Of a DNA stretch of 64,000 bases, positions 27,465 through 36,587 are shown in pieces. Below the pieces are notes generated by a model that did not search any database, had not been told where the DNA came from, and saw only the letters and a program-made list of their open reading frames with translations. This stretch comes from Fluviicola chungangensis (GTDB lineage Bacteria > Bacteroidota > Bacteroidia > Flavobacteriales_D > Crocinitomicaceae), in the NCBI RefSeq assembly GCF_007558725.1, contig NZ_VLPL01000008.1, positions 62,001-126,000 of the forward strand, given 5' to 3'. Made by a program: the position numbers and the translations under genes. How positions within the stretch are numbered: position 1 is the first letter of the stretch; each line of letters opens with the position of its first letter.

Positions 27465-28399
27465 CTATTTCAACAGCGAGTTTATTTCAAAAAGAATTCC
27501 CGAAAATCCAGCATGGTGATTCGATTGTGCAGTTAGGATCCTGCTTTTCAGCGAATATGTCGTATTGGTTCCGAAGAGCAGGATTTCAAGTACTCGACAA
27601 TCCTTTAGGGATTATTTTCCACCCGGTTCCATTAGCAAAACAAATCCTGTTGGCTTTCGGAAAAGCAGAACCCGGTGGGATTCTTCAAAAAGAAGATGTG
27701 CATATAAGCTATGATGCAAGCAGTAGCTTGTATTCAATGAGTGAAAAGGGTTTAAATAAGCTGTTTTCAAATCAACTGGAACTACTGAAAGAAGCTTTGT
27801 TAAACGCAAAAGTGCTGGTCGTTACTCTTGGGTCAGCTCATGGCTACCGACTGAGGGAATCTGGAAACCTTGTGGCGAATTGTCACCAACAACCACCGAT
27901 TTTATTTGATAAAGTCTTGACTTCCGCTGAAGAGATGTGTGTTTTTTGGGATTTAGCGATAAACGAACTAAAAAAGACAAATCCGGGGCTTCAAATCGTA
28001 TTTACGATTAGTCCGGTTCGCTATATTCGTGATGGTTTAATCGCTAACTCCTCTTCGAAATCGGAATTGTTCCGGTTGGTTTCTATTCTTAAGAACCATG
28101 CAGTTCACTATTTTCCGGCTTATGAATTGGTAAATGATGTGTTACGGGATTATCGTTATTTTGAAACCGATGGAGTTCATCCTTCGGATCAGGCAACTGA
28201 ATTTGTTTGGGATTTTCTCAAACAGGAACTTTTTTCCGATCAGACAAACTACTTGATTGATGAAATAATGAAGCTTCGGAAGATGGAGGAGCATCGTTTA
28301 TTGTATCCCGAATCCCAAAAAGCGGAAGAATACCTGGACAAAGTAAAACAAAAAAGGGAAAGTTTCCTTTCCCAATACCCAGTAGTAGTCTGGTGCTAA
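27461..28399 (+). CDS. GSCFA domain protein
   Basis: A 312-aa protein of the GSCFA family (named after its motif, here seen as QLGSCFSANMSYWF). It belongs to the SGNH/GDSL hydrolase-like superfamily; 'VTLGSAHGY', 'TISPVRYIRDG' and 'DGVHPSDQATEFVWD' are the block-III/V equivalents, with Asp-x-x-His near the C-terminus. It could be an esterase or acyltransferase on a glycan. Its ATG overlaps the end of the deacetylase gene, suggesting that the two modify the same polymer. The last 40 codons also contain a terminator for the convergent gene. Confidence 0.85.
   Translation: MTISTASLFQKEFPKIQHGDSIVQLGSCFSANMSYWFRRAGFQVLDNPLGIIFHPVPLAKQILLAFGKAEPGGILQKEDVHISYDASSSLYSMSEKGLNKLFSNQLELLKEALLNAKVLVVTLGSAHGYRLRESGNLVANCHQQPPILFDKVLTSAEEMCVFWDLAINELKKTNPGLQIVFTISPVRYIRDGLIANSSSKSELFRLVSILKNHAVHYFPAYELVNDVLRDYRYFETDGVHPSDQATEFVWDFLKQELFSDQTNYLIDEIMKLRKMEEHRLLYPESQKAEEYLDKVKQKRESFLSQYPVVVWC
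28350..28373 (-). terminator. Terminator hidden in GSCFA coding end
   Basis: Read on the minus strand, a 7-bp stem (GGGAAAG/CTTTCCC, 28356-28362 with 28367-28373) and 4-nt loop are followed by six T. It lies 32 bp after the stop of the minus-strand gene at 28405-29679 but inside the last codons of the plus-strand GSCFA gene. Confidence 0.6.
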
Positions 28400-28404
28400 A
28401 TTGA

Positions 28405-29679
28405 TTAATGTGTTTTAATTACAAGTGTTCCTTTGTATTCTCTAGGTTCTCCAGGGTTTGGATTACCTAAAATAACTTTCCAATAAACAACACTTCCGTT
28501 TGGTAAAACTTCACCGGTATTGTTATCAACACCGTTCCATCCTGCGGAAGCATCTGTTGTTTTGTAAATTACCCTTCCGCTTTTTGTATCGTAAATAAAT
28601 AACTCAAACGGAGTGTTTCGTTCTTTTAATGCAAAAGGCATGAATGTGGAAACTGCGGGGTTTCCGGAGTTCATATCGATTCCCTTAGGTGCATTTAAAT
28701 TATATCTTTCCGGCAATGAGATTGTCTTCGTTTCAACAACAGAACAACCATTCTGATCTTTTGAACTTGCCGTAACGGTGATTTCTTTTTCGCTATACGG
28801 GTGTACAATGAATGTCCCGTTTTCCATTTCACTTGCCAATTTTCCGGCCGACCAGTGAACAGGGGAATTGTTTCCGGAAACAGTGAAGCTGATTGCCGGA
28901 ATACCATTTTCATAAAGTAATGTCTGATCAACATTGATGTACAAATCTGAAATAGGTTTGCTTACTGAAATGGTTTGTTTTTGAGTTCCAGTCACCAGTT
29001 CGATAACGCCTTCACTGGAAGCAATAAAGGTTTTTTTCGTTCCAGGTTTAACAATACCGATCATTTTATTGTTTTGGACCACAGCAACAGAAACGGCATC
29101 ATTCGGATTTCCAATTTCCATTTCGTCACCGACACAATATTTTGGTTTGTTTGATGTTGCTGCCAGTAAGTTTGTTTTTTGTTCACCACCATTATCCAAT
29201 GATCCTTTTGCAGAGTTTTGAGAAGCTTGGAAACCTGGATTTTTCTGAGAAATATCTTTTGTATTTTGAGCAACGTGTGCTGCGTCAACACCCGGATTGT
29301 TTGCGTATTCAACCGGTGTTGCCTGAATACTGCTCAGTGGTTGTTTTTGAGTCTGTGGAGTGTTTGCTTGAGGGGTCGTATTGGTTTTATTCAAAGGGTT
29401 TTCTGTATGAGAATCTGTTTGTGGCGCAGCCTTATGTTGGCTGATTACAGGTGTGCTTTCGTTCACAATCTCTTTGGAATCCGATGGAGCGTTCAATGCA
29501 AAAAACAAGGCAGAACCAACCAACACTGTCCCAACTGAAGCAGCAACCCACCATTTGCGGTAGAAAGGAGAAGGAGTTGTCCCGTCTAATCTTTTGGATA
29601 AGGATTCCCACGCAGCCTCGTTGTAAGGCAACTCATGGTTCTCAAGGGATTCTTTTAATAGCTGTTCAATGTTCTTCAT
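28405..29679 (-). CDS. Membrane anti-sigma partner with gliding-type C-terminal domain
   Basis: A 424-aa protein whose ATG overlaps the stop of the ECF sigma gene by 4 bp. Residues 1-42 form a short cytoplasmic helical part (LLKESLENHELPYNEAAWES). A single TM helix is at about 45-65, then a Gln/Asn/Thr-rich linker of about 100 residues, Ig-like beta domains (about 175-330), and a C-terminal domain (about 335-424). The last matches the gliding-motility-associated (CHU_C/T9SS type B-like) pattern: FELFIYDTKSGRVIYKT, then AGWNGVDNNTGEVLPNGSVVYWKV. It probably links an envelope signal to the sigma factor. A type B-like domain on a membrane-anchored protein is unusual. Confidence 0.8.
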   Translation of the reverse strand: MKNIEQLLKESLENHELPYNEAAWESLSKRLDGTTPSPFYRKWWVAASVGTVLVGSALFFALNAPSDSKEIVNESTPVISQHKAAPQTDSHTENPLNKTNTTPQANTPQTQKQPLSSIQATPVEYANNPGVDAAHVAQNTKDISQKNPGFQASQNSAKGSLDNGGEQKTNLLAATSNKPKYCVGDEMEIGNPNDAVSVAVVQNNKMIGIVKPGTKKTFIASSEGVIELVTGTQKQTISVSKPISDLYINVDQTLLYENGIPAISFTVSGNNSPVHWSAGKLASEMENGTFIVHPYSEKEITVTASSKDQNGCSVVETKTISLPERYNLNAPKGIDMNSGNPAVSTFMPFALKERNTPFELFIYDTKSGRVIYKTTDASAGWNGVDNNTGEVLPNGSVVYWKVILGNPNPGEPREYKGTLVIKTH

Positions 29680-30245
29680 TGAGCGATTTTTGTAAATTTC
29701 TGTTTCAAATAATTCTGCAGGTTCATTTTGGCTTTTGCTAAATTGGATTTCGACGTTCCTTCACTGATTTCCAAAATCTCCGCAATTTCTTTGTGCGTAA
29801 ACTCTTCCATCACATACAAGTTGAAAACTGCTTTATAAGCCGGTGAAAGCTTGTTGATCGCTTCCATCGCAAATTCGGCTTTTAACGTCGTAATCTCCCA
29901 TTCTTCACCGAATTCATCTTCTTCGGGAACGTATTTGAAATCATTGTCGTTATCGCTAAGCATCCAGTCTTTTTTTGATTTTCGGATCGAATCAATTGCA
30001 CAGTTCACAATAATTCGTCTCATCCAACCCTCAAATGACCCTTTCTTGTCGTAACCTTTAATATGTTCAAAGACCTTTATGAAACCTTCCTGTAAAACTT
30101 CCTGGGCCGAATCTTTATCGCGAATATACCGTTGACAAACCACCAGCATTTTACCGTAAAACTTCTTGAATAATTGTTCCTGTGCCCTCCTGTCGGACGA
30201 CTTACAGCCTTCAATTATATCCTCTAATTCCCAATTCTGTTTCAC
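29676..30245 (-). CDS. ECF-type RNA polymerase sigma factor
   Basis: A 189-aa sigma-70 family protein with a GTG start (30243-30245). Region 2 (about 15-90) contains KDSAQEVLQEGFIKVFEHIK and the -10 binding segment FEGWMRRIIVNCAIDSIRK. Region 4 (about 125-180) has LSPAYKAVFNLYVMEEFTHK and EIAEILEISEGTSKSNLAKA as helix-turn-helix. It is followed, with an ATGA overlap, by a membrane protein, so it is most likely membrane-regulated. It differs in sequence from the other ECF factor at 2175. The regulon is unknown. Confidence 0.9.
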   Translation of the reverse strand: MKQNWELEDIIEGCKSSDRRAQEQLFKKFYGKMLVVCQRYIRDKDSAQEVLQEGFIKVFEHIKGYDKKGSFEGWMRRIIVNCAIDSIRKSKKDWMLSDNDNDFKYVPEEDEFGEEWEITTLKAEFAMEAINKLSPAYKAVFNLYVMEEFTHKEIAEILEISEGTSKSNLAKAKMNLQNYLKQKFTKIAQ

Positions 30246-30297
30246 TGTCTCTATTCAATAACGAAGGATTGCTTGCAGGGTTGCCTCTTTCATTTGG

Positions 30298-30369
30298 TTC
30301 AAAAGTTGAAAAGTTCAAAAAGTTCCAATTTTGGACCCTTTGAATCTTTTGAACATTGTTTAAACCAAC
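30298..30369. repeat. Intergenic palindromic repeat, copy 1
   Basis: A roughly 70-bp imperfect palindrome beginning 'gttcaaaagttgaaaagttc' and ending with the inverse, 'tttgaatcttttgaac', then 'tttaaaccaa'. A clearly related copy lies at 37413-37480, with the same order of words and the same 'tttaaaccaa' end. It lies in the divergent region between the sigma gene and mdh. Confidence 0.6.
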
Positions 30370-30486
30370 TTTTAATAACCTGTTTACAAATAACGTTATT
30401 TCTCCATAAAATTTGAACTTGGAGCAAAGTTTTATTCTTAAATTCGTTGCGATTTATAGAAATAATTATCATTTAATCATAACACA

Positions 30487-31413
30487 ATGAAAGTAACGGT
30501 AGTAGGTGCAGGAGCTGTTGGAGCAAGCTGTGCAGAATACATCGCAATGAAAAACTTCTGTTCGGAAGTCGTATTGGTAGACATTAAAGAAGGATTTGCC
30601 GAAGGTAAAGCAATGGATTTAATGCAAACTGCATCGCTTAACGGATTTGATACGAAAATTACAGGAACAACGGGGGATTACAGCAAAACAGCTGGTTCTC
30701 ATGTAGCAGTGATCACTTCTGGGATTCCAAGAAAACCGGGAATGACTCGTGAAGAATTGATCGGGATCAATGCAGGGATTGTAAAAGACGTGACTGCAAA
30801 CCTGGTTAAGCATTCTCCGGAAGTAATCATTATCGTGGTTTCCAATCCAATGGATACAATGGCTTATTTGGTTCATAAAACTTCGGGTCTTCCGAAACAC
30901 AAGATCATCGGAATGGGTGGAGCTTTGGATTCTGCACGTTTTAAATACCGTTTGGCGGAAGCATTGGGATCTCCGATCTCTGATGTAGATGGAATGGTAA
31001 TCGCTGCACACAGCGATACAGGAATGCTTCCTTTATTGAGTAAAGCAACAAGAAACGGTGTTCCTGTAACGGAATTCCTTTCTGCTGATAAGCAAAACTA
31101 CGTGGTTGAAGAAACGAAAGTAGGAGGAGCAACCCTGACGAAATTATTGGGAACTTCGGCTTGGTACGCACCGGGTGCAGCTGTTTCTGTGATGGTTCAG
31201 GCAATTGCGTGTGACCAGAAGAAAATGATCCCGTGTTCATTGATGCTGGATGGTGAATACGGACAAAGTGATATTTGTTTGGGAGTTCCTGCAATTATCG
31301 GTAAAAACGGAGTGGAGCAGATCGTAACGGTAACATTGACTGAAAACGAGAAAGCGAAATTTGCCGAAGCAGCAAACGCCGTAAGAGAGATCAACGGAGA
31401 TTTGAAATATTAA
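30487..31413 (+). CDS. mdh: Malate dehydrogenase
   Basis: A 308-aa NAD-dependent enzyme that interconverts malate and oxaloacetate in the TCA cycle. The Rossmann motif GAGAVG (7-12) is at the N-terminus. Arg82 and Arg88 in SGIPRKPGMTREE and Arg151 in LDSARF are in the expected substrate-binding positions, Asn120 is in VVSNPMD and the catalytic His175 in AAHSDTGMLPL. The active-site loop reads AHSDTG instead of the more usual GHGD, a small variation. Length is typical for the LDH-like MDH group. A 20-bp perfect palindromic terminator follows. Confidence 0.93.
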   Translation: MKVTVVGAGAVGASCAEYIAMKNFCSEVVLVDIKEGFAEGKAMDLMQTASLNGFDTKITGTTGDYSKTAGSHVAVITSGIPRKPGMTREELIGINAGIVKDVTANLVKHSPEVIIIVVSNPMDTMAYLVHKTSGLPKHKIIGMGGALDSARFKYRLAEALGSPISDVDGMVIAAHSDTGMLPLLSKATRNGVPVTEFLSADKQNYVVEETKVGGATLTKLLGTSAWYAPGAAVSVMVQAIACDQKKMIPCSLMLDGEYGQSDICLGVPAIIGKNGVEQIVTVTLTENEKAKFAEAANAVREINGDLKY

Positions 31414-31426
31414 TCAAACCGATTAT

Positions 31427-31466
31427 AAAAAAGTAGGGGTGGAAAATTTTCCACCCCTACTTTTTT
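31427..31466. terminator. Perfect palindromic bidirectional terminator
   Basis: A 40-bp perfect palindrome: left arm 31427-31446, right arm 31447-31466, with a GC-rich core (gtaggggtgg and complement) flanked by runs of A and T. It lies 14 bp after mdh and 18 bp after the end of the convergent lipoprotein gene, so it can serve both. Confidence 0.9.
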
Positions 31467-31483
31467 TAGATATTTTTTGTTTC

Positions 31484-32887
31484 TTAATTATCCAAAGCCC
31501 CGATATCAGGAGCAGCCATGTTCCTGATTGTCCCGAGTATATCTCTTGCTACAGCGTAAGCGGGATCTCCAGTATTGTTCAGACTAGATGCCCCGTAGAA
31601 TTTAAAATTATCTCCGCTTGGATTGATAAATAAAGGATCAGCAGAGTTACAGTTTTCAAACATGGAATTGCTCATATTTGTTTTCAGGATCACCGATGTT
31701 CTAAAATGAAAATTCAATAACAAACCACCCGTTTGGATTGTATCAATAGCTAAATGCTCACCGCTGCTTCCGTAAATCACGCAATTGTTGAAATTTGCAT
31801 TCGGGATCTGAGCAACAAATGTACCTTGTGCATTCGTATAGTAATTGGAAATTCCCACTGCAGGCGTAGTTCCTTCTCCAGCGCCATACCCCAGGAAATC
31901 ACAATGGTTAAATGTAAAGTCTGCCCCCTGAGCTACCAGTAAGGAATGAACTCCGGTACTGTGCACCAATACATTTTCACCGTACACCTTCGGTCCGTCA
32001 AACAAAAACAATCCATAACTGGAAGCATTCAGGATTTCCGTATTGGAAATAGTCAGTGTGTTGATAGTGTAGGCCTGATCGCGGGAATCTACATGAACTC
32101 CGGCTGTTGCGTTTTTGATCACCGCATTGTCAATCATAGAAGGTCTCGCTTCCTGGAAATAAATTCCGTAATACTGACCGGGAACATCCTTATAGGAAGC
32201 CTCCAGTCTGTCTCCCTGGATCGTTACTTTGTTATTATAATCTCCATCGATATTTAAAGTGCCTTTGTAATTCCAGAGAATGGAATTTTTATGCAGGTAA
32301 ATATGTGTGCCACCGATAATATTCAATGTTTTAGCTGAATCTACAAAAGCGGCACCGTAAATAACGTGTGGTTTATCGGTTTGCCAGGTTCCTTCGTTTA
32401 GGTCCAGGTCATTTGTTCCGAAATTGGAATAGTGGTAGTACATGTCTTGTCCCCAAACGGCCAATTTCACGTATTGATCTTCTCCATTGGTCGTAAACCG
32501 AACAGAGTCCTCCACGATTACAGGCAAGTTTTGACCATTGACACTCAATTTTACTTCCACAAAACAAAACAAACTGTCTCCGGAAGGAATTTCCACATCT
32601 GAAAAACTGGTTCCCTGAACACCGTCCAGGTTTAGTTTGAATTTGGAAGAAGTACCGCCGATTAACTGAACTTCACTGATTTTGAGTGCTTTGCTTTGAT
32701 GGTTGTAGATCTTGAAATACTTGGTAGTTGAGCCGATGGTTGTGAAAACGGTATCAAATACAAGCGTGTCATTGGAAAAGCTCAAATTGCCGTCTCCAAA
32801 CAAATGTTTCTTTTTACACGAAGAGCTGCCCAGTGAAAGAGCAACCAATATAGTGATCCCGAAAAAGAGATTGAGTAATTTCATCAT
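31484..32887 (-). CDS. Lipoprotein with right-handed beta-helix-like region
   Basis: A 467-aa protein whose N-terminus (MMKLLNLFFGITILVALSLG then SSSCKKK) is a lipoprotein signal; two adjacent ATG codons could start it. Residues 30-140 look like an immunoglobulin/ASPM-type beta domain (NDTLVFDTVFTTIGSTTKYF). Residues 180-440 show repeating short beta strands (NIDGDYNNKVTIQGDRLEAS, then YYGIYF...SMIDNAVIKNATAGVHV), as in a parallel beta-helix. It is probably a surface or periplasmic lipoprotein of Bacteroidota; the ligand is unknown. Convergent with mdh. Confidence 0.78.
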   Translation of the reverse strand: MMKLLNLFFGITILVALSLGSSSCKKKHLFGDGNLSFSNDTLVFDTVFTTIGSTTKYFKIYNHQSKALKISEVQLIGGTSSKFKLNLDGVQGTSFSDVEIPSGDSLFCFVEVKLSVNGQNLPVIVEDSVRFTTNGEDQYVKLAVWGQDMYYHYSNFGTNDLDLNEGTWQTDKPHVIYGAAFVDSAKTLNIIGGTHIYLHKNSILWNYKGTLNIDGDYNNKVTIQGDRLEASYKDVPGQYYGIYFQEARPSMIDNAVIKNATAGVHVDSRDQAYTINTLTISNTEILNASSYGLFLFDGPKVYGENVLVHSTGVHSLLVAQGADFTFNHCDFLGYGAGEGTTPAVGISNYYTNAQGTFVAQIPNANFNNCVIYGSSGEHLAIDTIQTGGLLLNFHFRTSVILKTNMSNSMFENCNSADPLFINPSGDNFKFYGASSLNNTGDPAYAVARDILGTIRNMAAPDIGALDN

Positions 32888-32923
32888 GACAAAAATAACG
32901 AAAGTGTAATAGGTTTTATTTTT

Positions 32924-32956
32924 TTTGTTGTGAATTAAAAAGTTTGATTATCTTTG
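32924..32956 (+). promoter_or_regulatory. Putative promoter for rpmE2
   Basis: A TTTG at 32924-32927 (or TTG at 32928-32930) is followed after 18-21 nt by TATCTTTG at 32949-32956, a full match to the Bacteroidota -7 consensus. It would give a leader of about 35 nt before the L31 start codon. A strong promoter fits a ribosomal protein gene. Confidence 0.65.
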
Positions 32957-32995
32957 CAAACCATTTTTGATAAGAATAATTAAGATTAACAGCAT

Positions 32996-33250
32996 ATGAA
33001 AGCAGGTATTCACCCGGAAGATTATAGATTAGTAGTATTTAAGGACATGACAAATGAGTATGCATTTTTGTGTCATTCTTCTGCTAATACTTCAGAAACA
33101 ATTACTTGGGAGGATGGAAATGAGTATCCATTGGTAAAATTAGATATCTCTCACAAGTCTCATCCGTTCTTTACAGGAATTGTTCAGTTCGTGGATACTG
33201 CAGGTCGTATCGATAAATTCAACAATCGTTACGCGAAATACAAAAAGTAA
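32996..33250 (+). CDS. rpmE2: 50S ribosomal protein L31, type B
   Basis: An 84-aa protein recognised by [24 protein letters not shown] and the C-terminal [13 protein letters not shown]. The zinc-binding CxxC pair of type A L31 is absent; only one Cys (FLCHSS) remains. This is therefore the zinc-independent type B form, usual in Bacteroidota. It stabilises the 50S subunit and the inter-subunit bridge. Monocistronic, with a strong promoter and a terminator directly downstream. Confidence 0.96.
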   Translation: MKAGIHPEDYRLVVFKDMTNEYAFLCHSSANTSETITWEDGNEYPLVKLDISHKSHPFFTGIVQFVDTAGRIDKFNNRYAKYKK

Positions 33251-33270
33251 TTTCTATCACGAAATAGTTA

Positions 33271-33310
33271 CCCTGACTCCGTTGATCGACGGCCGTCAGG
33301 GTTTTTTTTT
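33271..33310 (+). terminator. Rho-independent terminator of rpmE2
   Basis: A 7-bp stem ccctgac/gtcaggg (33271-33277 with 33295-33301), with an inner ccgt/acgg helix, followed by nine or more T. It is 20 bp after the rpmE2 stop. Confidence 0.88.
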
Positions 33311-33411
33311 GATTCTTTTTCTGTTTCGTTTTCGGTCATTTTTTGACCTTTTTTAAGCTTTTACCTCGCTTTTCATATGTCTTTAAGTCCTTAGTTGGTT
33401 ATATTTGTATC

Positions 33412-35523
33412 ATGAGTTCACTGCAGGTTAAGATTTTAGTTTTATTTATTGTTTGTGCATTTACAACCGCTAAAGCGGGATCGATCGATGATGCATTTAA
33501 GGCTTTGAGCCAGTTCAATTATTTCGAAGCGAAAAAGCAATTTGAAAAATCGGTCAAATCACATGAATCTGCAGCAAATTATGGCTTGGCAGTCATTTAT
33601 TTCCGAACAGATAACCCTTTTCATCAATTGGATTCAGCCTATGTTAAAATTGTCCGCTCCGAAAGAGCATATGGCTCGATGAAGGACAAACAGAAAGAAG
33701 CGCTTAAAAAATACCAATTTGATTATGCAGCAATTGAACGCTTGAGAAAAGATATTTCGAGTGGGCTTTATAGGCTTGTTTTGAAGAATCCTTCCGAAGA
33801 AGCATACGATGTGTTCCAGAAGAACAATCCCTGGGCCGACGAACGAAGCATGGCCATCTATTCGCGTGACTCCATCGGTTACCAGAAAGCAAAAAATGCC
33901 AATACGTCAGCAGCTTTCGACCTGTTTTTGAAAAAATACCCGGAATCAGACTTTAAAAAAGAAGCACTGAACAACTTTTATCGTTTACAGTATAAGGAAA
34001 ACACAGACGGAAAAACAATTTCCTCTTTTTTAAGTTTCGAAAAGCAATTTCCGGAAAACCCTTACGTAGCGGATGCGCAGGATCAGGTGTACAACTTAAG
34101 TACGGCACGAAACCAGGTAACCGATTACGATCTGTTCATCAAAACATACCCCAAGAACAGGAATGTAGAAAATGCCTGGAGAAAATTGTACCAGTTATAT
34201 ATGTCTGATTATTCCGTGGAACGCTTGGAAAAGTTTCAAACCGAATATCCGAACTATCCATACAAAGATGAAATTACCAAAGACAAAAAGTTAAGTTCTC
34301 AGCAAATTATTCCTTACAAACATGCCGGGCAATTTGGTTGGATGGACCTGAATGGGAACATTGTTATTCCGGCTCAATACAGCTCCGTTGGATTTTTTAA
34401 AGAAGGATTGGCATGGGCAGAGAAAAGCGGAAAATATGGTTTTATAAACAAGGCAAATGAGGTGGTTGTCCCGTTCAAGTTTTCCAGTGCGAATGATTTT
34501 GATAAAGGACGGGCAATTGTTCAGGTAGACGATTTATTCGGGATCATTGACCGCTCCGGAGCGTATATTGTAGAACCACAATACAAAGATATCGGTCAGT
34601 TTTCCGAAGGGCTGATTTACGCAATTAAAGATAGCTTGTATGGCTACTTCGACGGCTTGGGATATCCAAGAATACCGGAACAATACGAAGAAGCCTTTTC
34701 ATTTTCGGGAGGAATGGCCAAAGTAACTTTTAAAGGTTTGGAAGGATACATTGATGCGTTCGGTTCTTTTAAAGTGAAACCTCTGTTTGAATCCATTAAT
34801 CTTTTTGGCGATTCGGCAATCGTTATCGAAGGAGACGAGTTTGCGAAATTGGCTACATTCCAGGGAAATGAGATCAAAACCATTCCCATTGAAGTGATCG
34901 GGTCGCTTGTTTCGGACAGGGCTTTGGTGATTTCGGATGATAAGATCGGTTATGTGAATAAAAAAGGACAAACCGTTATTCCTGCAACGTATGATTATTT
35001 TACCAATGCACGTTCGGAAGGGGAATTTGTGGGGATGTATGCCAAAGTTTCAAAGGCAAATAAATTCGGGATCATTGATCGGTTTGGGAAACCCGTTATT
35101 CCATTTACATATTCTAAATTGGGTGCTGTCTCTTCCCTGATTGCTTTTGAAAAGTCTGGGAAATGGGGATACATCGATTTGCAGAATAAAGTAGTTGTTC
35201 CTCCGATGTATGAGACTGCCGAAAGTTTCAAATCCGGCTTGGGAATTGTTCAGTTGTTAACCCTGAAAGGCGCAATCGACGCAAAAGGAGAAACGGTTAT
35301 ACCGTTGGAACACACCACGGTTAAGCCCTTGGATGAGTCACATTTCCTGGTTTCACTGGGAGCATTTTATGGTATTTACACCAACAAAGGAAAGCTGGTT
35401 GTCCCTTTGGAATACGCCAATATCCGGAAGGTTCAGGATGATTTTTATATCCTTACCAAGGGAACCGAACTGCATTATTTCTATGTTCCCGAAAATAAAT
35501 TGATCAAACCGATCTTAGAATAG
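33412..35523 (+). CDS. Secreted WG-repeat protein
   Basis: The ATG at 33412 gives a signal peptide (MSSLQVKILVLFIVCAFTTA), so I prefer it over the longer frame; the product is 704 aa. Residues 22-290 are helical and contain TPR-like units with recurring 'FLKKYPES', 'FEKQFPENPY' and 'FIKTYPKN'. Residues 300-690 hold about eight WG/KWG repeats of roughly 45 residues ('FGWMDLNGNIVIPAQYSSVG', 'KYGFINKANEVVVPFKF', 'KWGYIDLQNKVVVPPMYETA'). Such repeats form beta structures of unknown ligand specificity. The protein is likely exported. It is followed 4 bp later by an AAC(3)-family gene. Confidence 0.85.
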   Translation: MSSLQVKILVLFIVCAFTTAKAGSIDDAFKALSQFNYFEAKKQFEKSVKSHESAANYGLAVIYFRTDNPFHQLDSAYVKIVRSERAYGSMKDKQKEALKKYQFDYAAIERLRKDISSGLYRLVLKNPSEEAYDVFQKNNPWADERSMAIYSRDSIGYQKAKNANTSAAFDLFLKKYPESDFKKEALNNFYRLQYKENTDGKTISSFLSFEKQFPENPYVADAQDQVYNLSTARNQVTDYDLFIKTYPKNRNVENAWRKLYQLYMSDYSVERLEKFQTEYPNYPYKDEITKDKKLSSQQIIPYKHAGQFGWMDLNGNIVIPAQYSSVGFFKEGLAWAEKSGKYGFINKANEVVVPFKFSSANDFDKGRAIVQVDDLFGIIDRSGAYIVEPQYKDIGQFSEGLIYAIKDSLYGYFDGLGYPRIPEQYEEAFSFSGGMAKVTFKGLEGYIDAFGSFKVKPLFESINLFGDSAIVIEGDEFAKLATFQGNEIKTIPIEVIGSLVSDRALVISDDKIGYVNKKGQTVIPATYDYFTNARSEGEFVGMYAKVSKANKFGIIDRFGKPVIPFTYSKLGAVSSLIAFEKSGKWGYIDLQNKVVVPPMYETAESFKSGLGIVQLLTLKGAIDAKGETVIPLEHTTVKPLDESHFLVSLGAFYGIYTNKGKLVVPLEYANIRKVQDDFYILTKGTELHYFYVPENKLIKPILE

Positions 35524-35527
35524 AGGA

Positions 35528-36433
35528 ATGACGGTATTAAAGAACTTCATTCGCTCATTGATTCCTGGTAAATGGCTTCACGCTTACCGGGAAAGAAAGA
35601 AAGATAAACAGCGCAAATCCATTCGGGAACAGGCGGAAAAAGGAGACGGTCTTACCCTGGAGCAATTGATTGCGGATCTGAAGGCTTGCGGGATCAAAGA
35701 AGGAGATTCGGTTTTGGTGCACAGCAGTTTTTCGAAGATCGGGTACGTAGCAGGTGGCCCAAAAACAATTGTAGATGGTTTATTGGCTGTTATCGGGACA
35801 ACAGGAAATCTCCTGATGCCCAGTTCACCGAATCCGGGCTACCAGTTGGATTATATCCGGAATCTGAAGGAGTTTGACGTTCAGAATGATCCTTCCAAAA
35901 TGGGGGCAATTACGGAATATTTCAGAAAACTTCCCGGAGTGATCCGTTCGGAAAGCCCAACAGAACCTGTTTGCTGTTTCGGGCCGAAAGCGGGTTGGTT
36001 TACCGGTGGACATTTGAGCGAACTGACTCCGTATACTCAAAACAGTCCGTTTGCCCGGCTTGCCCAGGTACATGGCAAGATCCTCTATATTGGAGTTACC
36101 CTGGACAATGCGGGAACTTCGCTGCATGTGCTGGAAGATGCAGTACCGGATTTCAGTTACCCGGTTTATTATCCGGAGGTTTTTCACGTATCTGTAAAAC
36201 AAGCAGACGGAACACTTGTTCCTGTTTCGGTCAAAGTTCATAATCCCGAACAGTCTGCAAAACGTAAATGTGACGAACTGCTGCCGATGTTTGAAGCGAA
36301 AGGAGTTATGCAGTATTCAACAATTGGGAAAGCAAAGACACTGATCTTCGATGCGGCCAAAATGCTGGAAGTGATGATTGAAGAATACGAAGAAAACGGC
36401 GTAACGATGTATACGCCAACCGGTAATAAATAG
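35528..36433 (+). CDS. AAC(3)-family N-acetyltransferase
   Basis: A 301-aa protein of the aminoglycoside 3-N-acetyltransferase family (YokD/AAC(3) fold). Visible family features are [20 protein letters not shown] near residue 55, '[12 protein letters not shown]', '[20 protein letters not shown]', followed by 'PVCCFGP', and the late 'LHVLEDAVP'. The N-terminus is basic and amphipathic (about residues 1-35). Chromosomal members in non-producers often act on other amines, so antibiotic resistance should not be assumed. It is separated from the WG-repeat gene by 4 bp and probably cotranscribed. Confidence 0.85.
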   Translation: MTVLKNFIRSLIPGKWLHAYRERKKDKQRKSIREQAEKGDGLTLEQLIADLKACGIKEGDSVLVHSSFSKIGYVAGGPKTIVDGLLAVIGTTGNLLMPSSPNPGYQLDYIRNLKEFDVQNDPSKMGAITEYFRKLPGVIRSESPTEPVCCFGPKAGWFTGGHLSELTPYTQNSPFARLAQVHGKILYIGVTLDNAGTSLHVLEDAVPDFSYPVYYPEVFHVSVKQADGTLVPVSVKVHNPEQSAKRKCDELLPMFEAKGVMQYSTIGKAKTLIFDAAKMLEVMIEEYEENGVTMYTPTGNK

Positions 36434-36587
36434 GAGAGTTTCTTTGCTGCCTATTGGTTCTCCGCCGTTCAAAATGACAAGTTATTACAGCAAAGAATGT
36501 AAGAACGCAAAGATTGATAATTATCGGCAAGAGAATGCCAAGTTTTATGCAAGCATTGCTATTTTTGTAGAATCAAAAACAACGAAC

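Noticed and set aside
35528-36433. Acquired aminoglycoside resistance gene
   Set aside because: The AAC(3) fold is clear, but the gene is embedded in ordinary chromosomal context without mobile flanks, and family members often have other substrates.
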